Source of the DNA: an uncultured Clostridia bacterium
Lineage (GTDB): Bacteria > Bacillota > Clostridia > TANB77 > CAG-508
Direction of reading: 5' to 3'
Assembly: GCA_944390395.1 (NCBI GenBank)
Contig: CALXPY010000005.1
Location: 1-49,826, forward strand
DNA length: 49,826 nucleotides
The notes under the pieces were generated by a model. That model worked only from the letters and a program-made list of their open reading frames with translations. It ran no database searches and was not told where the DNA came from. The position numbers and the translations under genes were made by a program. Numbering within the stretch: the stretch's first letter is position 1; each line of letters starts with the position of its first letter. Below are positions 34,367 through 43,586 of the stretch, piece by piece.

Positions 34367-35244
34367 CTATGATCCTCCTTTTCTTTTATTTGATTATATA
34401 TTTTACAATAATTATTATATCTATTTAAATTAATCTTTTCGTCTTCTACCGCTTCTTTTATTCCACATTTTTCTTCTTTAATATGATTGCATCCAATATA
34501 TTCACACTTAGTTAAATAGTTATTAAATTCTTTAAAATATCTATCTAAATTGTTACTTTCTATTTCATTTATTTCAAAAGTTGAAAATCCAGGGGTGTCT
34601 GCTACATAAGTATCTTTATCAATTTTATATAATGTTATATTTGTTGTTGTATTTTTTCCTTTTTTATTTTTTATACTTATTAAGCCTTCTTCTGTAATAT
34701 TACTTGCAAATATAGAGTTAATTAATGTAGATTTTCCCACACCAGAATTACCAGCAAAAGCTGTTATATTTCCTTTTAATTTTTCTTTTATGAATTCTAT
34801 TTTCCCTGCTTTAGCTTCTGTTTTTATAACATCATATCCTATATTACTATAAATTTTTTCTATTTCTTCAATTTCTTCTTGTTTAACTAAATCTATTTTA
34901 TTAAGACATATTACTGGTTTTATTTTTAGAAATTCTAAAAAAGCTAACTGTTTATCTAATAGTAGCAAATCTGGCTTTGGCATTTTCATTGATAACACTA
35001 ATATTATTTGAGTTAAATTTGCCATTTTAGGTCTTTTTATATAATTTTTTCTTTCTAATACTTTTTCTATACTTCCAGTCTTTTTTTCTTCACTATCAAT
35101 CTCAATTTCTACATAATCTCCCACAACTGGAATTAAACCCTCTTGTTTTAATTTTCCTCTTGGTATACATGTATATATAGTATTATTTTCTAATTCGACT
35201 TTATATAAATTTGAAATACAGTTTATTATTATTCCTTGTAGCAT
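34360..35244 (-). CDS. rsgA: Small ribosomal subunit biogenesis GTPase RsgA
   Basis: 294 residues: N-terminal OB domain (about 1-65), circularly permuted GTPase (NKIDLV as G4, AGNSGVGKSTLIN as G1, TTTNITLY and DTPGFSTFE as G2/G3) and a C-terminal zinc site (CEYIGCNHIKEEKCGI). It checks maturation of the 30S decoding centre. In many Firmicutes it directly follows the PASTA kinase gene. Here a response regulator gene and a deleted ABC cassette separate them. Confidence 0.96.
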   Translation of the reverse strand: MLQGIIINCISNLYKVELENNTIYTCIPRGKLKQEGLIPVVGDYVEIEIDSEEKKTGSIEKVLERKNYIKRPKMANLTQIILVLSMKMPKPDLLLLDKQLAFLEFLKIKPVICLNKIDLVKQEEIEEIEKIYSNIGYDVIKTEAKAGKIEFIKEKLKGNITAFAGNSGVGKSTLINSIFASNITEEGLISIKNKKGKNTTTNITLYKIDKDTYVADTPGFSTFEINEIESNNLDRYFKEFNNYLTKCEYIGCNHIKEEKCGIKEAVEDEKINLNRYNNYCKIYNQIKEKEDHRW

Positions 35245-35290
35245 GTATGTTACCTCCCTAATTTCTTAACATTATATCATAACCAACTTC

Positions 35291-35317
35291 AAAAAGGTAG
35301 AATAAACCTACCTTTTT
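35291..35317 (-). terminator. Terminator after the Spo0A-like gene
   Basis: AAAAAGGTAG pairs perfectly with CTACCTTTTT, T-tract on both strands; 13 bases after the stop codon. Confidence 0.85.
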
Positions 35318-35329
35318 ATTTATCATTCT

Positions 35330-36076
35330 TTATACCGTTTCTTTTTCTCTTATTTCTTTCAATCTTAATCTTGATACAATAGTGCTTACAACTATTTTTA
35401 TTGTTGGCTTTTTTATGTCAAAAAATCTAAAATATTCTTTAAACTTTTTTTCTTCGCAATTATAGTACATAGCTTCAGTTGCTCTTATTACATTACTTTT
35501 TATATTATTAATAGATTGATTATATTTTTTAGCAATGACTGGATATATTTCTTTGGTAAGATTTTCTACTATTCCCTTTTCATAGCTAGTATATATAATA
35601 TCAATTAAATAAATAGTTCCCTTATGTGAAATTTCATAACCTAAATTTGTAAGCTCATTTATAATTCTTAGTTTTAAACTATTTAATTCCTTTTCCTTTA
35701 CTTTTTCCTCTACTAATTTTTCTATTTCACTACAAATTTCTTGCATGCTAAGTATTTTAGGCAACACCTTGTAAACTACATCATTATTTACAATTTCATC
35801 ATTAAAAATAAAATCTTCTCCTGAAATTATAATAAAAGATTTATTATATTTTTCTCTCTGCTTAACTGACAATTTTTCCAATACTTCTATTCCAGAGCAA
35901 TTTGGCATATTTAAATCTAATAAAACTATATCTATAGTATCATTAAGAAAATTTAAAACTTCATTCCCATCTATTGCAATATTACATACTCTTATTTCTT
36001 TTGAAGTTTCATTAATATAAGTCATTAAATTCTTAGCATAATAAATGTTATCATCTGCAATAAGTATATTTACCAC
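35330..36076 (-). CDS. Spo0A-like response regulator
   Basis: 248 residues: receiver domain (about 1-120) with acidic pair IADDN, phospho-acceptor Asp in VLLDLNMPNCSG, Ser of IIISGEDF and Lys of YKVLPK, then a DNA-binding domain resembling Spo0A (about 135-245). IINELTNLGYEISHKGTIYL and EIYPVIAKKYNQSINNIKSNVIRATEA match the Spo0A recognition region. It is more divergent than a true Spo0A (the last 60 residues are not typical), so I take it as a paralogue. No sensor kinase gene is adjacent. It sits between the PASTA kinase and rsgA, downstream of an ABC-operon remnant. Confidence 0.8.
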   Translation of the reverse strand: MVNILIADDNIYYAKNLMTYINETSKEIRVCNIAIDGNEVLNFLNDTIDIVLLDLNMPNCSGIEVLEKLSVKQREKYNKSFIIISGEDFIFNDEIVNNDVVYKVLPKILSMQEICSEIEKLVEEKVKEKELNSLKLRIINELTNLGYEISHKGTIYLIDIIYTSYEKGIVENLTKEIYPVIAKKYNQSINNIKSNVIRATEAMYYNCEEKKFKEYFRFFDIKKPTIKIVVSTIVSRLRLKEIREKETV

Positions 36077-36130
36077 TATAATTCACTCCTACCAATATTG
36101 CTTTATTCTATAAGTTCAATAAAATTTACA

Positions 36131-36306
36131 TTCTATACATTAACTATATCTTTATTCTTATTAGAACAATTATTGTATACATTGGTAATTTTGTTACTCC
36201 TGCCAATATTATATAACTAAATAAGTTTATTGTAAATATAGGGTTTATTGATTGTAACATATATTTCCTATATTTTATCATAAAGTTACTAAAAGTTACA
36301 TTTTTC
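36131..36306 (-). pseudogene. Deleted remnant of the ABC-2 operon
   Basis: 36131-36160 is identical over 30 bases to 29885-29914, the very end of the ABC-2 permease gene. 36162-36239 is about 95% identical to 30187-30264, further into that gene. 36282-36306 resembles 33667-33692, the direct-repeat promoter region of the operon's first gene. The remnant thus keeps both ends of the 3.8-kb cassette and lacks the middle. The 65-codon frame over it (36144-36341) is not a gene; it carries the permease stretch LAGVTKLPMYTIIVL. Confidence 0.75.
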
Positions 36307-36317
36307 TTAAAAAAATA

Positions 36318-36345
36318 GACGTTGAAATTTTTAGTTTTCAACGTC
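36318..36345 (-). terminator. Terminator after prkC
   Basis: GACGTTGAAA pairs with TTTCAACGTC, followed on the minus strand by a run of Ts; 10 bases after the prkC stop codon. It cuts rsgA and rpe off from the kinase operon. Confidence 0.85.
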
Positions 36346-36355
36346 CTGTTATTTT

Positions 36356-38326
36356 TTAATCTATATTTAATGTTGTTGTTGTATTTAAATCCATTTGAAC
36401 TTGCGCTTCCCTTACATCATTTACAAATACTTTTATTGTAATAGTTCCTTTTCCTGAAACAGGAACTACTATATTTGTTTCATCTTTTTTATGATTTTCT
36501 TTATATACACTTTCCTCATTTACTCTTACATCTAATACTACTTCTGGATCTATTTCATTTCCATTTTCGTCCTTTTCTATTGGTTTATTTATAAGAGATT
36601 TTAGATTTATATTTACAGTTCCCTGTTTGATTTTTTCTATTTTATTTACTACTATCGTAATTTTTGTTCCTTCATCAACTGTATCTCCAGAGTCTATACT
36701 TTGTTCTAATACTGTTCCATCAGATTTTGAGGTATCTTCCCTATATTCAGCTGTTACTTCCAATCCTGCTTCAGTAAGCTTTTTCTTAGCATCTTCTTCA
36801 GTATCTCCTATTGTATATGGTACTACTACTTGTTTTATTCCTGTTCCAATACTTACATAAAGTTTTACTGTGTCTCCTGCTTTTAATTCTGTACCTTCTT
36901 CTGGATCTTGTCTAGTAACTATTCCGGCTTCAACTGTTTGGCTTGTTTCTTCTATTTTTTCAACATTTAAACCTAATGCTTTTATTTTATTTTCCGCTTC
37001 TTCGAATGTTTCGCCTACTACTTTTATTACTTCTGCAATTTCTGGTCCTTTACTTACAACAACTTTTATTTCTGCATTTTCTTTTATTGTGTAACCTTCT
37101 TTATATTCTGGATCTTGTGAAATAATTTTACCAGCTTCTACCTCATCATCGTTTCTTTCTTCAGTAGTCAATACAATTTCTGTATCTTTTATTAGATCTT
37201 GTGCTTCTTCTAATGTTTTTCCTACTAATCCAGGTACTTGTATATCGTCTGGCACTCCTGCTGATAATATCCATTTAGCTCCAAAATATCCTAAAACTGG
37301 TACTAATATTATTGCTAAAATTATAATTAAAGGAACTAACACTTTCTTTGCTTTAGGATGTTTTGCAAAATATCCTTTTTTCTTTTCTGGTTCTTTATTT
37401 TCTATATCCTTATCTTCTTTATTTAACTGTTCTTCGCCAATAGTTGGTATTCTTTGTGTATATGCTATTTTATCTGGATCATATTCTACAAAATGTCCTT
37501 CTGGATTTTTTAACGCCATACTTAAATCTTTTAGCATTTCTGTGGCACTTTGATATCTTAGGCTCACATCTTTTTCCATTGCTTTCATTATTATTTTATT
37601 TACTGAATATGGAATAGATGGATTTAATTTTATTGGTTCAACAGGTTTTTCTTGCATGTGCTTTAAAGCAATAGATACTGGTGTATCTGCATCAAATGGT
37701 ACTCTTCCTGTCACCATCTCGTATATTACTACACCTAATGAGTATAAGTCAGATTTAGCATCTGTATAACCTCCTTTGGCATGTTCTGGTGAAAAGTAAT
37801 GTACTGATCCAATAGTGGTTCCAAATGCTGTTATTGTAGAATTAGATACAGCCTTAGCTATTCCAAAGTCTGTAACTTTAGCTATACCATCTTCTGTAAT
37901 TATTATATTATGAGGTTTTATATCTCTATGTACAATATTGTTTCTATGTGCAGTTTCTAATGCAGAAGCTATTTGCATAGCGATATTTACAGACCATTTC
38001 CATGGTAAAACTCCATCTTCATTTATTATATCTTTTAATGTTTTACCTTTAATAAGTTCCATAACTATATAATAAATATTATCTTCCTGACCTACATCAT
38101 AAATAGAAACAATATTAGGATGTGTTAAACTAGCAGCTGATTGAGCTTCTGTATTAAATCTTTTTATAAATTCTTCATCTGTTGTAAACTCATCCCTTAA
38201 TATCTTAATAGCAACATATCTTTTTAGTATATTATCTTTTGCCTTGTATACTGTTGCCATTCCTCCCATTCCAATTTTCTCTAGTATTTCATATCTACTT
38301 CCTATTACTTTACCTTCTAAATTCAT
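36356..38326 (-). CDS. prkC: PASTA domain Ser/Thr protein kinase (PrkC/IreK/Stk)
   Basis: 656 residues. Cytoplasmic kinase domain (about 10-270): glycine loop IGMGGMATVYKA, VAIKIL lysine, HRDIKPHNI catalytic loop, DFGIAKA. Juxtamembrane linker, one membrane helix (about 330-352), then three PASTA domains (about 356-560, starting DIQVPGLVGKTLEEAQ, IAEVIKVVGETFEEAE and KQVVVPYTIGDTEEDAK) and a further beta domain. It senses muropeptides or lipid II and controls wall synthesis and germination. It lies 12 bases after its phosphatase gene, and its known target IreB is also encoded in this window. Confidence 0.96.
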   Translation of the reverse strand: MNLEGKVIGSRYEILEKIGMGGMATVYKAKDNILKRYVAIKILRDEFTTDEEFIKRFNTEAQSAASLTHPNIVSIYDVGQEDNIYYIVMELIKGKTLKDIINEDGVLPWKWSVNIAMQIASALETAHRNNIVHRDIKPHNIIITEDGIAKVTDFGIAKAVSNSTITAFGTTIGSVHYFSPEHAKGGYTDAKSDLYSLGVVIYEMVTGRVPFDADTPVSIALKHMQEKPVEPIKLNPSIPYSVNKIIMKAMEKDVSLRYQSATEMLKDLSMALKNPEGHFVEYDPDKIAYTQRIPTIGEEQLNKEDKDIENKEPEKKKGYFAKHPKAKKVLVPLIIILAIILVPVLGYFGAKWILSAGVPDDIQVPGLVGKTLEEAQDLIKDTEIVLTTEERNDDEVEAGKIISQDPEYKEGYTIKENAEIKVVVSKGPEIAEVIKVVGETFEEAENKIKALGLNVEKIEETSQTVEAGIVTRQDPEEGTELKAGDTVKLYVSIGTGIKQVVVPYTIGDTEEDAKKKLTEAGLEVTAEYREDTSKSDGTVLEQSIDSGDTVDEGTKITIVVNKIEKIKQGTVNINLKSLINKPIEKDENGNEIDPEVVLDVRVNEESVYKENHKKDETNIVVPVSGKGTITIKVFVNDVREAQVQMDLNTTTTLNID

Positions 38327-38338
38327 CTTATTCTCTCC

Positions 38339-39064
38339 TTACATTATAGTTACTACAGTAATATTATCATACCCTCCGGCATTATTTGCTTTTTGTACTA
38401 AAACTTCAGGTGCTTTTTCTGCATTTTCTTTTACTGCTTCAAATATTTCTTGTTCAGTAACCATATTAGTCAAACCATCAGAACACATTATAATAATATC
38501 ACCTTTTTCTACATTTCTTGCTCTAATATCTGGCTCTACATAAGGTGTACATCCTAGTGCTTTAGTAAGCATGTTCTTTTTAGGATGATTAGTAGCTTCT
38601 TCTCTTGTAATTTTTCCATCTTCTACTAATTGTTGTACATAACTATGATCTTTTGTTAATTTTCTTATTACTTCTTTTCTAATTCTATATATTCTGCTAT
38701 CTCCTACATGTCCTAAATACACCTTATTATTATATATTAAACAAACTTCTAAAGTAGTACCCATTCCTTCTAATTCTTTTTCTTCTTTTGACTTTTCATA
38801 TACTACCATGTTTGCATATTCCATTGCATTTCCTATTAATTCTAATATTTTTTCTTTACCTTTTTCTATATTTTCAAAATTATTTTGTATATATTTTTTT
38901 AATGATTCTGTAGCCAATTTGCTAGCTACTTCTCCTCCATTATATCCACCCATTCCATCAGCTAATATAAATAATTGTAAATCATCTTGAGAAGATGGTA
39001 TATAATAATAATCTTGATTTTTTTCTCTAGCTTTACCTATATCTGTTTTTGCGTATCCTTTCAT
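38339..39064 (-). CDS. prpC: PP2C-type Ser/Thr phosphatase (PrpC/Stp)
   Basis: 241 residues. PP2C motifs: KTDIGKAREKNQD, LFILADGMGGYNGGEVAS, VGDSRIYRI, KDHSYVQQLV, DIIIMCSDGLTNMV and DNITVV. The metal-binding Asp residues are all present. It removes phosphate from PASTA-kinase substrates. It lies between rlmN (9 bases) and prkC (12 bases) in one operon. Confidence 0.96.
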   Translation of the reverse strand: MKGYAKTDIGKAREKNQDYYYIPSSQDDLQLFILADGMGGYNGGEVASKLATESLKKYIQNNFENIEKGKEKILELIGNAMEYANMVVYEKSKEEKELEGMGTTLEVCLIYNNKVYLGHVGDSRIYRIRKEVIRKLTKDHSYVQQLVEDGKITREEATNHPKKNMLTKALGCTPYVEPDIRARNVEKGDIIIMCSDGLTNMVTEQEIFEAVKENAEKAPEVLVQKANNAGGYDNITVVTIM

Positions 39065-39073
39065 TCATTCCTC

Positions 39074-40099
39074 CTAATTATTTAGGTTTTTCCTTCTAAG
39101 TTGTCCACAAGCTGCATCTATATCTGATCCCAGTTCTCTTCTTATTGTTGCTACAATTCCATGGTCATTTAAATAATCTCTAAATTTAATTATATTCTCA
39201 TTTGTACTTTTAGTAAATTTACCATTTTCAATTTTATTAATAGGTATTAAATTAACATGACATATCATACCTTTTAATAATTTTACCAATTCTTTTGCAT
39301 CTTCTAAATTATCATTATTATCTTTTGCTAATGCATATTCAAAAGAAATTCTTTTATTTGTTTTCTTAATATAATCTTTACATGCTTTTATTAATTCTTC
39401 TATTGGATATGCATTATTTACTGGCATCATTTCACTTCTTTTTTTATTATTAGTGGCATGAAGTGATATTGATAATGTACATTGCATATTTTCATTTGCC
39501 AAATCATATATTTTTGGTACTATTCCAGATGTAGATATGCTAATATGTCTTGCTCCAATATTCAAACCTTTTGGATTATTTATAATTTTTATAGCTTTCA
39601 TTACATTTTCATAATTGTCTAATGGTTCACCTATTCCCATAAAAACTATATTTGAAATATTATCTAATATATCCTGTTCTACTGCAATTACTTGTTCAAC
39701 AATTTCTCCAGCACTTAAATTTCTTACAAAAGGAATTCCTGTTGAAGCACAAAATTTACATCCCATCTTACAACCTATTTGTGAAGAAACACATATAGTT
39801 TTTCCATGATGATATTGCATTAAAACTGTTTCTATGGCATTACCATCTAATACATCAAATAAATATTTTTTTGTTCCATCTGAAGATTCCTGTTTTCTTA
39901 TAATCTTAAAATTGCAAATATCATACTCTGCTTTTAGTTTTTCTCTTAACTCTAAAGAAAGATTAGTCATTTCATCAAATTCTTTTACTTTTTCTCTATA
40001 TAACCATGAAAATATTTGCTCTGCTCTAAATGGCTTTTCTCCAATAGAAATCATTTCATTTTTTAACTCATCTAAATTATATTGTTTAATATTTTTCAT
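39074..40099 (-). CDS. rlmN: 23S rRNA (adenine-2503-C2)/tRNA-A37 methyltransferase RlmN
   Basis: Radical SAM enzyme, about 341 residues from ATG 40099 (MKNIKQYNLDEL); an upstream ATG at 40132 is less likely. The radical SAM cluster is CKMGCKFCAST, the GEPLDNYENV block binds SAM, and the catalytic Cys pair is the one near the C-terminus (DAACGQL) together with SSQIGC. First gene of the rlmN-prpC-prkC operon, the usual order. Confidence 0.96.
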   Translation of the reverse strand: MKNIKQYNLDELKNEMISIGEKPFRAEQIFSWLYREKVKEFDEMTNLSLELREKLKAEYDICNFKIIRKQESSDGTKKYLFDVLDGNAIETVLMQYHHGKTICVSSQIGCKMGCKFCASTGIPFVRNLSAGEIVEQVIAVEQDILDNISNIVFMGIGEPLDNYENVMKAIKIINNPKGLNIGARHISISTSGIVPKIYDLANENMQCTLSISLHATNNKKRSEMMPVNNAYPIEELIKACKDYIKKTNKRISFEYALAKDNNDNLEDAKELVKLLKGMICHVNLIPINKIENGKFTKSTNENIIKFRDYLNDHGIVATIRRELGSDIDAACGQLRRKNLNN

Positions 40100-40170
40100 A
40101 AAATCTCTTTCTTTTCTATCATTTTTACACAATATTTATATCACATAATACTATATTTTTCAAGTATCTA

Positions 40171-40884
40171 TTATTCTTCACTGCTATTTAATTTTTTAAA
40201 CTTTTCTAATCTAACATTATAAGCCTTAATTATATCATCATTAAATGCAATTTTTGGTTCTTCTTCTCCCATAATCTTTAATAGTTTTAATGTAAATAAT
40301 GGGTTTAGTATTAAAAATGGCCCTATTAAATAAGTAGCAAAAAAGTTATTCTTTTTAATGCCTTCTAATTTTGAATTTTTATTAATTCCAATTCCATTTT
40401 TTACTTTTATAAAATAGTCCTCTTCATTATTACCATACATCATTGTAAATTGACTTTTAAATCCTAGTATTTCTATATCTTCATATTCGCCTAAAAAGAA
40501 ACTATTATGTCTATGCAGCATATCTCTTTTAGCATATACATCAAATATTCCTAAACACTCTATTTTTGTTTTATCTTCATTTTCTATGTACTTTCCAAAA
40601 ATCTCTATAGCATTTCCTGTTACCAAAAAAGGTTGATTATTTTTTATTAATTCTTCTAATCTACTTTTATATTTTTTTAGTTTACTAACAACTATTTCTT
40701 GTCCTTTTTCAGTCATTGTTCCTAAGTAAATTAAATTTATATCATCATTTTCTACAAAGGCTGGCTTTTCTTCTATTGCTGTTTCTATAATTTCCGCTTC
40801 TGGCATACATTTTTGTAAATATTTTATATTACTTATATCTCCATTCAAATTACAAAGTTCTGGAAATAAAACTTCTATTTTCAT
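40171..40884 (-). CDS. gatD: GatD-like subunit of MurT/GatD, catalytic Cys and His missing
   Basis: GATase1-like protein of about 237 residues from ATG 40884, which follows AAAGGAGA; the ATG at 40902 lacks a site. GatD normally releases ammonia from Gln so that MurT can amidate D-Glu of lipid II. The overall fold matches (VLFPELCNLNGDISNIKYL start, LGTMTEKGQE). At the nucleophile elbow, where CGGYQ-like residues are expected, it reads PFLVTGNAIEIFG, and the catalytic-His block TYLHGP reads TYLIGP. It should not hydrolyse Gln. It follows murT by 14 bases. Confidence 0.85.
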   Translation of the reverse strand: MKIEVLFPELCNLNGDISNIKYLQKCMPEAEIIETAIEEKPAFVENDDINLIYLGTMTEKGQEIVVSKLKKYKSRLEELIKNNQPFLVTGNAIEIFGKYIENEDKTKIECLGIFDVYAKRDMLHRHNSFFLGEYEDIEILGFKSQFTMMYGNNEEDYFIKVKNGIGINKNSKLEGIKKNNFFATYLIGPFLILNPLFTLKLLKIMGEEEPKIAFNDDIIKAYNVRLEKFKKLNSSEE

Positions 40885-40898
40885 ACCAAATCTCCTTT

Positions 40899-42272
40899 TC
40901 ATTTATTATCAATTATTTCTTTAACTTTAGCTTTTATTCTTTTTGTTTCTTCTATAGAATATAAGTCATGTAAAATAAATACTTTATCTATTCCTTCGAT
41001 TTTTAAATGACTAGTAGCCTCTATTTCATCTTTTTCATGGATTATTTTTTCTTTATCTATTCCTGCCATAAGTAGTCTTATATATGAGTCTAAATAACGT
41101 GGACCTGCCACTATTATTTGTTTTATACTTTCATCATTTAAATATTCATAATCTGTGTCATATTGCCATGCTGTATTTTCTGAACCTGCCGCTTCTTCAT
41201 GCAAGTCATCTAAAATAACAATTACAGCTTTATTGCCTTTTTCTTTTTTTACATAATTAAATGCTCTTGAACATGCTATTGGATTCATTCCTTTTGCTAA
41301 ATGAGTCACTATTTTTATATCTTTGTACATTTCTTCACTAAATCTTGTTTCAACAATTTTCATGTCTTTAAAGCCAGTATTAATCTGTTCCTGGCTTAGT
41401 CCAAATTCTCTAAGAACACTTATAACTGCAATCATATTATATATATTTATAATGTTATCTGTAATTAAATTATATATTTCTTCTTTTCCTTTAGCTTTAA
41501 CACATAATTCTTTATTTTCTATATCTATATTGTTTACTAAGTAGTCTGCATCAGGAGTTCTAAAATCACAATTAGGGCAATAAGCTTTTCCTATATGATG
41601 ATATCTTACATAATCATATTGTAATTTAGAGTAACATTTTGGGCATATAATAATATCTCTTGTAATACTATTGCTTTCGTTGCTATCTGTTTCCAATCTT
41701 TCTATTCCGAAATAAACTTTTGGATTTTGTTCTGCTATATGAGAACAAATTATATCATCTGCATTTTCCACCATTATTGTTTTTTTTGGAATATATTTAC
41801 TTAAAAATTCAGAAATAAACTCTGTATGTGCATTTCTCATTAACGAATCTCTAAATATATTTGTACATATTAAATATGTTGGTGTTAAATATGGATAAAT
41901 TTTATTTGCACTTCTTTCATCTATTTCTAAAACACCTAAATCATATTTTGCCTTTCCCATAATGCTTGCACCTTGAATAAGTGTAGTAGCTATTCCACCA
42001 TCTATATTCGAACCATATTTATTATTTATAAATTTATATCCATTTTTACTTAATATATCATTAATCATATTAGAAACTGTAGTTTTTCCATTTGTACCTG
42101 TTACACCTATAATTGTTTTTGGTTTTTCTATCATTCCAATAAAATCTGGACATAACTTTAGAGCAATTTTACCTGGAAAATATGTAGCATTTCTTCTTAA
42201 TACCTTTAATGCCAATGATGCCATTTTGGCTATCCAAAGTGTTATATAAAACTTAAATGTTTTCTTTTTCAT
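40899..42272 (-). CDS. murT: Lipid II isoglutaminyl synthase, MurT subunit
   Basis: 457 residues. Mur-ligase central domain with GVTGTNGKTTVSNMI, a four-Cys zinc ribbon (CPKCYSKL and YCPNCDFR), and the C-terminal MurT domain (DUF1727) from about 320, with LAKGMNPIACSRAF and VILDDLHEEAAGSENTAW. It amidates the second stem residue of peptidoglycan using ammonia from GatD. Intact and of usual length, in contrast to its partner gene downstream. Confidence 0.94.
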   Translation of the reverse strand: MKKKTFKFYITLWIAKMASLALKVLRRNATYFPGKIALKLCPDFIGMIEKPKTIIGVTGTNGKTTVSNMINDILSKNGYKFINNKYGSNIDGGIATTLIQGASIMGKAKYDLGVLEIDERSANKIYPYLTPTYLICTNIFRDSLMRNAHTEFISEFLSKYIPKKTIMVENADDIICSHIAEQNPKVYFGIERLETDSNESNSITRDIIICPKCYSKLQYDYVRYHHIGKAYCPNCDFRTPDADYLVNNIDIENKELCVKAKGKEEIYNLITDNIINIYNMIAVISVLREFGLSQEQINTGFKDMKIVETRFSEEMYKDIKIVTHLAKGMNPIACSRAFNYVKKEKGNKAVIVILDDLHEEAAGSENTAWQYDTDYEYLNDESIKQIIVAGPRYLDSYIRLLMAGIDKEKIIHEKDEIEATSHLKIEGIDKVFILHDLYSIEETKRIKAKVKEIIDNK

Positions 42273-42390
42273 ATTTTAACTCATTCCTTTCGAGTGGCAC
42301 AAATTTTCTTAATCTATTTTATATTTAAATGCTTATTTTATCAAGTATATATTAGAATTTTTATCATATATTTATATATGAGGGATATTA

Positions 42391-43179
42391 ATGAAATTTT
42401 TTGTTATAAATAAAAAAGAAATTCTTTTTATTATTTTTATTATTTTTTTATTCATATTACTTGCTATATTGTTTTTAATTTCTGGAAAAGTACTAAATGT
42501 TTCTACTGATTCTATAGAACCTAATATTGAAAAAATTAAAAATATTTATGACAGTAACGAAAAAATAGCATATTTAACTTTTGATGATGGTCCTACTAAA
42601 AAGGTAACTCCTAAAATTTTGGATATTTTGAAACAAAATAATATTAATGCCACTTTTTTTGTTATTGGTAAGAGAGTAGATGAAAACCCTGAAATTATTA
42701 AAAGAGCATACAATGAAGGCAATTTTATTGCAAATCATACTTATTCACATAACAATAATAAAATATATATAAATAAAGAAACTTTTCTTACAGAAATACA
42801 AAAAACAGACGAATCTATTTCTAATGCAATTGGCATTGATAATTATCATTCTGGTGTATTTCGATTCCCCAATGGATCTACTGCAAAAGATCACTATTTA
42901 CAAAAACAAAATAGTATAAAATATTTAGAAGAAATAAACTATGGTTATTTAGATTGGAATGCTCTTAATAATGATTCTATGCAAAAATTGTCTAAGAAAC
43001 AATTGTTAGAAAACTTAAAGAATACTAGCAAAGGTAAAGATGTATTAGTAATTTTAATGCATGACTCTGGTGATGTTAATAATACTTATGATGTCTTGCA
43101 AGATTCCATTAATTATTTAAAATCTCAAGGTTATATTTTTAAAACTCTTTATGATGTCTTATATGATTGTAAAATATGA
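42391..43179 (+). CDS. Polysaccharide deacetylase (NodB homology), membrane-anchored
   Basis: 262 residues: N-terminal membrane anchor (about 8-32), then a NodB domain (about 58-255). Motif 1 is TFDDGPT with the catalytic Asp and metal Asp, motif 2 is NHTYSHNN with the two metal His, then FRFPNGS, DWNALNND, and the final His in ILMHDSG. It probably removes N-acetyl groups from peptidoglycan, like the PdaA/PgdA group. Short spacing after GAGGG. Monocistronic, with a terminator at 43234. Confidence 0.93.
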   Translation: MKFFVINKKEILFIIFIIFLFILLAILFLISGKVLNVSTDSIEPNIEKIKNIYDSNEKIAYLTFDDGPTKKVTPKILDILKQNNINATFFVIGKRVDENPEIIKRAYNEGNFIANHTYSHNNNKIYINKETFLTEIQKTDESISNAIGIDNYHSGVFRFPNGSTAKDHYLQKQNSIKYLEEINYGYLDWNALNNDSMQKLSKKQLLENLKNTSKGKDVLVILMHDSGDVNNTYDVLQDSINYLKSQGYIFKTLYDVLYDCKI

Positions 43180-43233
43180 TGTTTATTTTTGTTAGAGAAG
43201 TTAGCAATTTCTCAGAAAATTCTTATTAGCTAA

Positions 43234-43262
43234 AAAGGGAGCATTATAGATTTGCCCCCTTT
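43234..43262. terminator. Terminator between deacetylase and 43270 gene
   Basis: AAAGGGAGC pairs with GCCCCCTTT (one mismatch), between convergent genes. Confidence 0.75.
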
Positions 43263-43269
43263 AATTACT

Positions 43270-43500
43270 CTATTTTTCAAATACGTCATATAATAGTTTC
43301 TCAATTTTAGAAATTCTTTTTTCTGAAGTTCTATTAATAACATCTGCTACTTTGCAAAATTCAATTATTTTATCAACTTTATCTGCATTTGCTTTATAAT
43401 ATAATGGAATATCTTCTACTACATTTTTTTGTTCATTTTTTATTTCAATTAAGAGTTCTTTTACTTCTTTTAGCAAATTTTCTAGTTCAAAATCTTTCAA
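43270..43500 (-). CDS. Short coiled-coil protein, unknown function
   Basis: 76 residues, no family recognised. It looks almost wholly helical and charged: FELENLLKEVKELLIEIKNEQ at the N-terminus and ISKIEKLLYDVFEK at the end have heptad-like patterns. A run of AAGGGGTGA precedes the ATG. It lies between the deacetylase and YcaO genes with about 85 bases on the YcaO side. Its small size leaves some doubt about function but not about coding. Confidence 0.6.
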   Translation of the reverse strand: MKDFELENLLKEVKELLIEIKNEQKNVVEDIPLYYKANADKVDKIIEFCKVADVINRTSEKRISKIEKLLYDVFEK

Positions 43501-43586
43501 ACTATCACCCCTTAATAAAAACTATATATTTATTATAGAACTTTTGTTCTCTTATGTCAATATATTCTTTCTATTTTTTATAAAAA

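Noticed and set aside
36144-36341. A 65-codon frame containing FTINLFSYIILAGVTKLPMYTIIVL
   Set aside because: It is an accidental frame over the deleted copy of the ABC-2 permease gene and has no ribosome site.
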